Shown: positions 60,802-64,000 of the stretch, piece after piece
Layout of the letters: each line of letters opens with the position of its first letter
Numbering within the stretch: the stretch's first letter is position 1
Assembly: GCF_026191375.1 (NCBI RefSeq)
Contig: NZ_JAODTL010000033.1
Coordinates: 1 to 64,000, forward strand
Length of the DNA stretch: 64,000 nt
Direction of reading: 5' to 3'
Source: Marinomonas pontica
GTDB taxonomy: Bacteria; Pseudomonadota; Gammaproteobacteria; Pseudomonadales; Marinomonadaceae
Position numbers and translations under genes: made by a program
The notes under the pieces: generated by a model
Database searches by the model: none
Told to the model about the DNA's origin: nothing
What the model saw: only the letters and a program-made list of their open reading frames with translations

Positions 60802-61659
60802 ATGAGCAACGAAACCTTACAAAAAGTCGAAGAGCTGACCAAAAATGGACGCAGCAACGTTCCTAACTGGACCCCTCGCACAGCGTCTACCCGATTCACT
60901 GACATCAGCGACATTGAAGGCATGCGAACCGCAGGCAAACTGGCTGCCGAAGTGCTGGTTATGCTAGAAGAATTTGTTGTCCCTGGCGTGACCACGGAAC
61001 AACTCGACATTATTGCGCATAACTACATTGTTGATATTCAAGGCGCGATTCCTGCGCCACTGAATTATCATGGCTTTCCGAAATCCTGCTGTACGTCTGT
61101 AAATGACGTCATTTGTCATGGCATTCCAAATGACAAAGCATTGAAGAAAGGCGACGCCGTTAATATTGATATCACCATCATTAAAGATGGCTATTATGGC
61201 GATACCAGCAAGATGTTTTTTGCCGGCCCAGCATTGCCACATGCAGAGCGACTTGCGAAAGTGACCCAAGAGTGTCTTTACCTTGCCATTGACATGGTTA
61301 AGCCAGGCACACGACTAGGTGACATTGGCGCGGCCATTTCAGCACACGCACACAAACACCACTATTCAGTGGTAGAAGAATATTGTGGGCATGGTGTCGG
61401 CACCACTTTTCATGGTGAACCACAAGTTGCGCATTACGGAAAAGCCGGCACGGGTGTCATGCTTGAAGAAGGCATGACACTGACGATTGAGCCCATGATC
61501 AACGCAGGCAAAAAACAAGTCAAACACACAGGCCCAGATAACTGGATTGCCAAAACCAAAGACGGCCGACTGTCAGCACAATATGAACATACCTTATTGG
61601 TAACCGCTTCAGGTGTTGAGGTTCTCACTCGTCGCCCAGAAGAAACTCGCTTCTCATAA
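60802..61659 (+). CDS. map: Methionine aminopeptidase type I
   Basis: Removes the initiator methionine. Metal ligands lie in NIDITIIKDGYYGDTSKMF (two Asp), CGHGVGTTFHGEP (His), TIEPMI (Glu) and SAQYEHTLLV (Glu). The 285-residue product carries about 23 residues more at the N-terminus than E. coli MAP, ending where ISDIEGMRTAGKLAAEV begins. The ATG at 60802 lacks a clear ribosome site, and no better downstream ATG keeps the fold. Divergent from rpsB. Confidence 0.96.
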   Translation: MSNETLQKVEELTKNGRSNVPNWTPRTASTRFTDISDIEGMRTAGKLAAEVLVMLEEFVVPGVTTEQLDIIAHNYIVDIQGAIPAPLNYHGFPKSCCTSVNDVICHGIPNDKALKKGDAVNIDITIIKDGYYGDTSKMFFAGPALPHAERLAKVTQECLYLAIDMVKPGTRLGDIGAAISAHAHKHHYSVVEEYCGHGVGTTFHGEPQVAHYGKAGTGVMLEEGMTLTIEPMINAGKKQVKHTGPDNWIAKTKDGRLSAQYEHTLLVTASGVEVLTRRPEETRFS

Positions 61660-61674
61660 CGAAGCGAGTTTTTT
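61644..61674 (+). terminator. Rho-independent terminator of map
   Basis: Perfect 10-base stem AACTCGCTTC/GAAGCGAGTT around TCATAAC, then a T-run. The left arm covers the last codons of map. Confidence 0.9.
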
Positions 61675-61743
61675 ATTCGACTGACACGCCACTAATTTGC
61701 GGCACTATTTTAAAAATCATTATTCATTCTTCGAGGCTCTTGT

Positions 61744-64000
61744 ATGGACTTCCCTGCTTTTCCAGACGCTCCGCCACTGCTATCAACGGAAGAAAAACAC
61801 GAACTGTCCCAGCCGGGCTGCTCTATTCCGCGCTACAAAGCCATTATTGAAGAAAAAACCAACATTTATAACGACCTTTTTCACTCGCTTTATCCAATCG
61901 AGAAACTCGTAAAAGGTTTATCCTCTTTTTTCGACGAAGTCATGCAAGCCGCATGGACATCAAAAGCGCTCGACAGCGAAGTGCATGTTAGTCTCGTGGC
62001 GGTTGGCGGATACGGGCGTGGAGAGCTGCACCCAAAATCAGACATTGACCTACTCATCTTGATCGAGAATGAAACATCGGCTCCTAAAGACAAAATAGAG
62101 TCCTTCATTACGTTTTTATGGGACATTAATTTAGACGTTGGGCACAGCGTGCGCACTATAGATCAATGTACCGAGATGGCCGCAAAAGACATCACAGTTA
62201 TTACTAACTTAATTGAGTCTCGCACCTTAATCGGCCCCGTTGACTTGCTCGCAACATTAAAACTGCACGTTGACATCTCTCAAATGTGGGATGGACACTC
62301 CTTTTATCAGGCAAAACTGACTGAACAAAAACAACGTCACGCAAAATATCAAAACACCGCCTACAACCTAGAACCCAACCTAAAAGAGTGTCCAGGCGGC
62401 CTAAGAGACATGCAGGTGATTGACTGGGTAGCAAAACGCCACCTTCACACCCATCGACTTAGCGCACTAATAGAGAAGCAATTCTTATCAGAAGATGAAT
62501 ACATTCAGCTCAAAGGCGCAGTAAGCAACTTATGGCGCATACGCTGGGCTTTGCATATGGTGGCGGGACGAAAAGAAGATCGACTTCTTTTTGACCACCA
62601 ACGCACCTTAGCCAAACTGTTCGGCTTTGATGACAATGACTTAAAGCGCAATGTTGAGCGTTTTATGCAAGGCTATTACCAAAGCGTTGCCGCAATCCAA
62701 CAACTCAACGACTTGCTCCTTCAGCATTTTGAAGAATCCTTTTTAGCCAAAGACGAAATCAATGTTGTCGAAGTCCTAAACGACCATTTTCAAATTGCCA
62801 ATGGTCAGCTTGAAGCACGCTCTAATACGCTCTTTCAAGACAATCCTTCAAGCATGCTTGAAATATACGTCTTACTTGGTGCCCACGAACACATCAAAGG
62901 TATTCGTGCCAACACCATGCGACAGCTACGCGACAACTTAGACCTAATTGACGACGACTTTAGAAACAATAAAGTCAATACAGATCTCTTTCTTGATATC
63001 ATTGCCAGCCGATATCGCCTTACCAGCATATTAAGATCAATGAAACACCTTGGGCTACTTGGTCGATACTTACCAGAGTTTGGTGCCATTATTGGGCAAA
63101 TGCAGCACGACCTATTCCATATTTATACGGTAGATGCTCATACCCTCCAGCTGGTCGAGAATTTGCGACGCCTATGGTTACCCGAATTCAAACAAAAATT
63201 CCCGATTTCTGCTCAGGCCATTCGCCATGTAGCAAAAGTCGAGTTGCTCTATATCGCTGGTTTGTACCACGACATCGCGAAAGGACGTGGCGGGGACCAT
63301 TCGGAACTGGGTTGCGTTGACGCTCAAGCCTTTTGTGATCGACACGGTCTGCCAAAGCGAGACACCGACCTTGTCGTCTGGCTGGTTCGAAACCACCTCT
63401 TCATGTCTGTGACAGCCCAACGCAAAGACATTTCAGATCCAGAAGTCATCTGGGAATTTGCCAGCTATGTGAAAGACCAAGAACATCTGGATTACCTTTT
63501 CATTCTAACCGTAGCGGACATCAACGCCACCAACCCGACAATGTGGAACAGTTGGCGCGCGTCTCTTATGCGTCAACTTTATTTGGAAACCAAGCGAGCC
63601 TTGCGCCGTGGTCTAGACTATCCAATTGATGCCGACATGATCAGTGACGAACACAAGCAACGCGCACTGGAAATTATTATCGAGCGAAATGTCGATATCA
63701 TGGAAGCCGAAACCATTTGGGAAACCATAGAAGAAGAGTATTTCATACGCTCAAATGGCGATGAAATTGCCTGGAATACCGAAGCCATTTTGCGTCATAG
63801 ACCAAGCGATAAACCACTGATTGCGATCACCCCACTTGGCGGTCGAAATTTTTCTGGTGCCAGCAAAATTTTTATTTACACGCCCATTAGCAAACACCTG
63901 TTTGCCGTTACGGCCGCCACATTCGAGCAGCTTGGGCTGACTATTTTGGACGCCAAAATCAGCCACACCACCAACAACTACAGTCTAGATAGTTTTGTCG
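61744..64000 (+). CDS. glnD: Bifunctional uridylyltransferase/uridylyl-removing enzyme (partial at window end)
   Basis: Nitrogen sensor that modifies PII proteins according to glutamine. From ATG 61744 the frame stays open to the window end (752 codons; full GlnD is about 890). The nucleotidyltransferase motif GGYGRGELHPKSDIDLL lies around residues 88-104. ECPGGLRDMQ-type ECPGGLRD follows the catalytic domain, and the HD phosphohydrolase motif GLYHDIAKGRGGDHSELG is near residue 505. The start of the first ACT domain (IFIYTPISKHLFA) is at the end. The map-glnD order is as in E. coli. Confidence 0.96.
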   Translation, partial: MDFPAFPDAPPLLSTEEKHELSQPGCSIPRYKAIIEEKTNIYNDLFHSLYPIEKLVKGLSSFFDEVMQAAWTSKALDSEVHVSLVAVGGYGRGELHPKSDIDLLILIENETSAPKDKIESFITFLWDINLDVGHSVRTIDQCTEMAAKDITVITNLIESRTLIGPVDLLATLKLHVDISQMWDGHSFYQAKLTEQKQRHAKYQNTAYNLEPNLKECPGGLRDMQVIDWVAKRHLHTHRLSALIEKQFLSEDEYIQLKGAVSNLWRIRWALHMVAGRKEDRLLFDHQRTLAKLFGFDDNDLKRNVERFMQGYYQSVAAIQQLNDLLLQHFEESFLAKDEINVVEVLNDHFQIANGQLEARSNTLFQDNPSSMLEIYVLLGAHEHIKGIRANTMRQLRDNLDLIDDDFRNNKVNTDLFLDIIASRYRLTSILRSMKHLGLLGRYLPEFGAIIGQMQHDLFHIYTVDAHTLQLVENLRRLWLPEFKQKFPISAQAIRHVAKVELLYIAGLYHDIAKGRGGDHSELGCVDAQAFCDRHGLPKRDTDLVVWLVRNHLFMSVTAQRKDISDPEVIWEFASYVKDQEHLDYLFILTVADINATNPTMWNSWRASLMRQLYLETKRALRRGLDYPIDADMISDEHKQRALEIIIERNVDIMEAETIWETIEEEYFIRSNGDEIAWNTEAILRHRPSDKPLIAITPLGGRNFSGASKIFIYTPISKHLFAVTAATFEQLGLTILDAKISHTTNNYSLDSFV

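Overview
This is chromosomal DNA from a marine-type gammaproteobacterium. Gene content, gene order (pssA-msrP-msrQ; nlpD-rpoS; rpsB-tsf-pyrH-frr-uppS-cdsA-dxr-rseP-bamA-skp-lpxD-fabZ-lpxA) and protein style point to the Oceanospirillales, most likely Marinomonas or a close relative. That assignment rests on memory of these families, not on a search. Coding is dense, the base composition is moderately AT-rich, and I see no IS element, prophage, tRNA, rRNA or CRISPR array.

Layout. 0.1-3.9 kb (minus): the periplasmic methionine-sulfoxide repair pair msrQ/msrP, then pssA and hemL. 4.0-5.8 kb: a ClC chloride channel gene broken by two frameshifts. 5.8-13.0 kb: an amino-acid-handling block with two Lrp/AsnC regulators, a YjeH-like exporter, luxS, a LysE/RhtB exporter, an EamA transporter and ilvIH. 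13.4-18.6 kb: a small unknown protein, queG, tesB and the molybdopterin genes moaA-moaB-moeA, whose cofactor MsrP needs. 18.7-22.7 kb: a HepT-like HEPN protein without a visible partner, a LysR regulator, serB and a divergent AhpA/YtjB-like membrane protein. 22.8-32.8 kb (minus): rpoS, nlpD, popT, pcm, surE, truD, ispF, ispD, ftsB, eno, pyrG. 33-40 kb: an aromatic-acid module with vanAB, divergent vanR, three perfect VanR-type operators, a DUF6482 protein, a P-loop kinase and the aaeXAB efflux operon. 40.4-60.5 kb (minus): tilS, accA, dnaE, rnhB, lpxB, then the lpx/bam/isoprenoid/elongation cluster back to rpsB. 60.8-64 kb (plus): map and a glnD that runs off the window.

The most striking property is that eight genes (ClC twice, ilvI, queG, tesB, the YtjB-like gene, rpoS, nlpD, vanB) carry single-base frame breaks. 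Nearly all are repairable by one base at or beside a homopolymer. All nine breaks lie between 4.7 and 33.3 kb and all fall in genes expected to be dispensable in rich medium, while about 25 essential-type genes are intact. Either a homopolymer-error-prone assembly or genuine slippage mutations under relaxed selection would produce this, and raw reads would decide.

Regulatory structure I can support: Rho-independent terminators after luxS, ilvH, eno, accA, lpxA, frr, tsf and map; a terminator-like stem between rpsB and tsf; a long rpsB leader; a small terminator just before moaA; and the VanR operator set over the vanA promoter.
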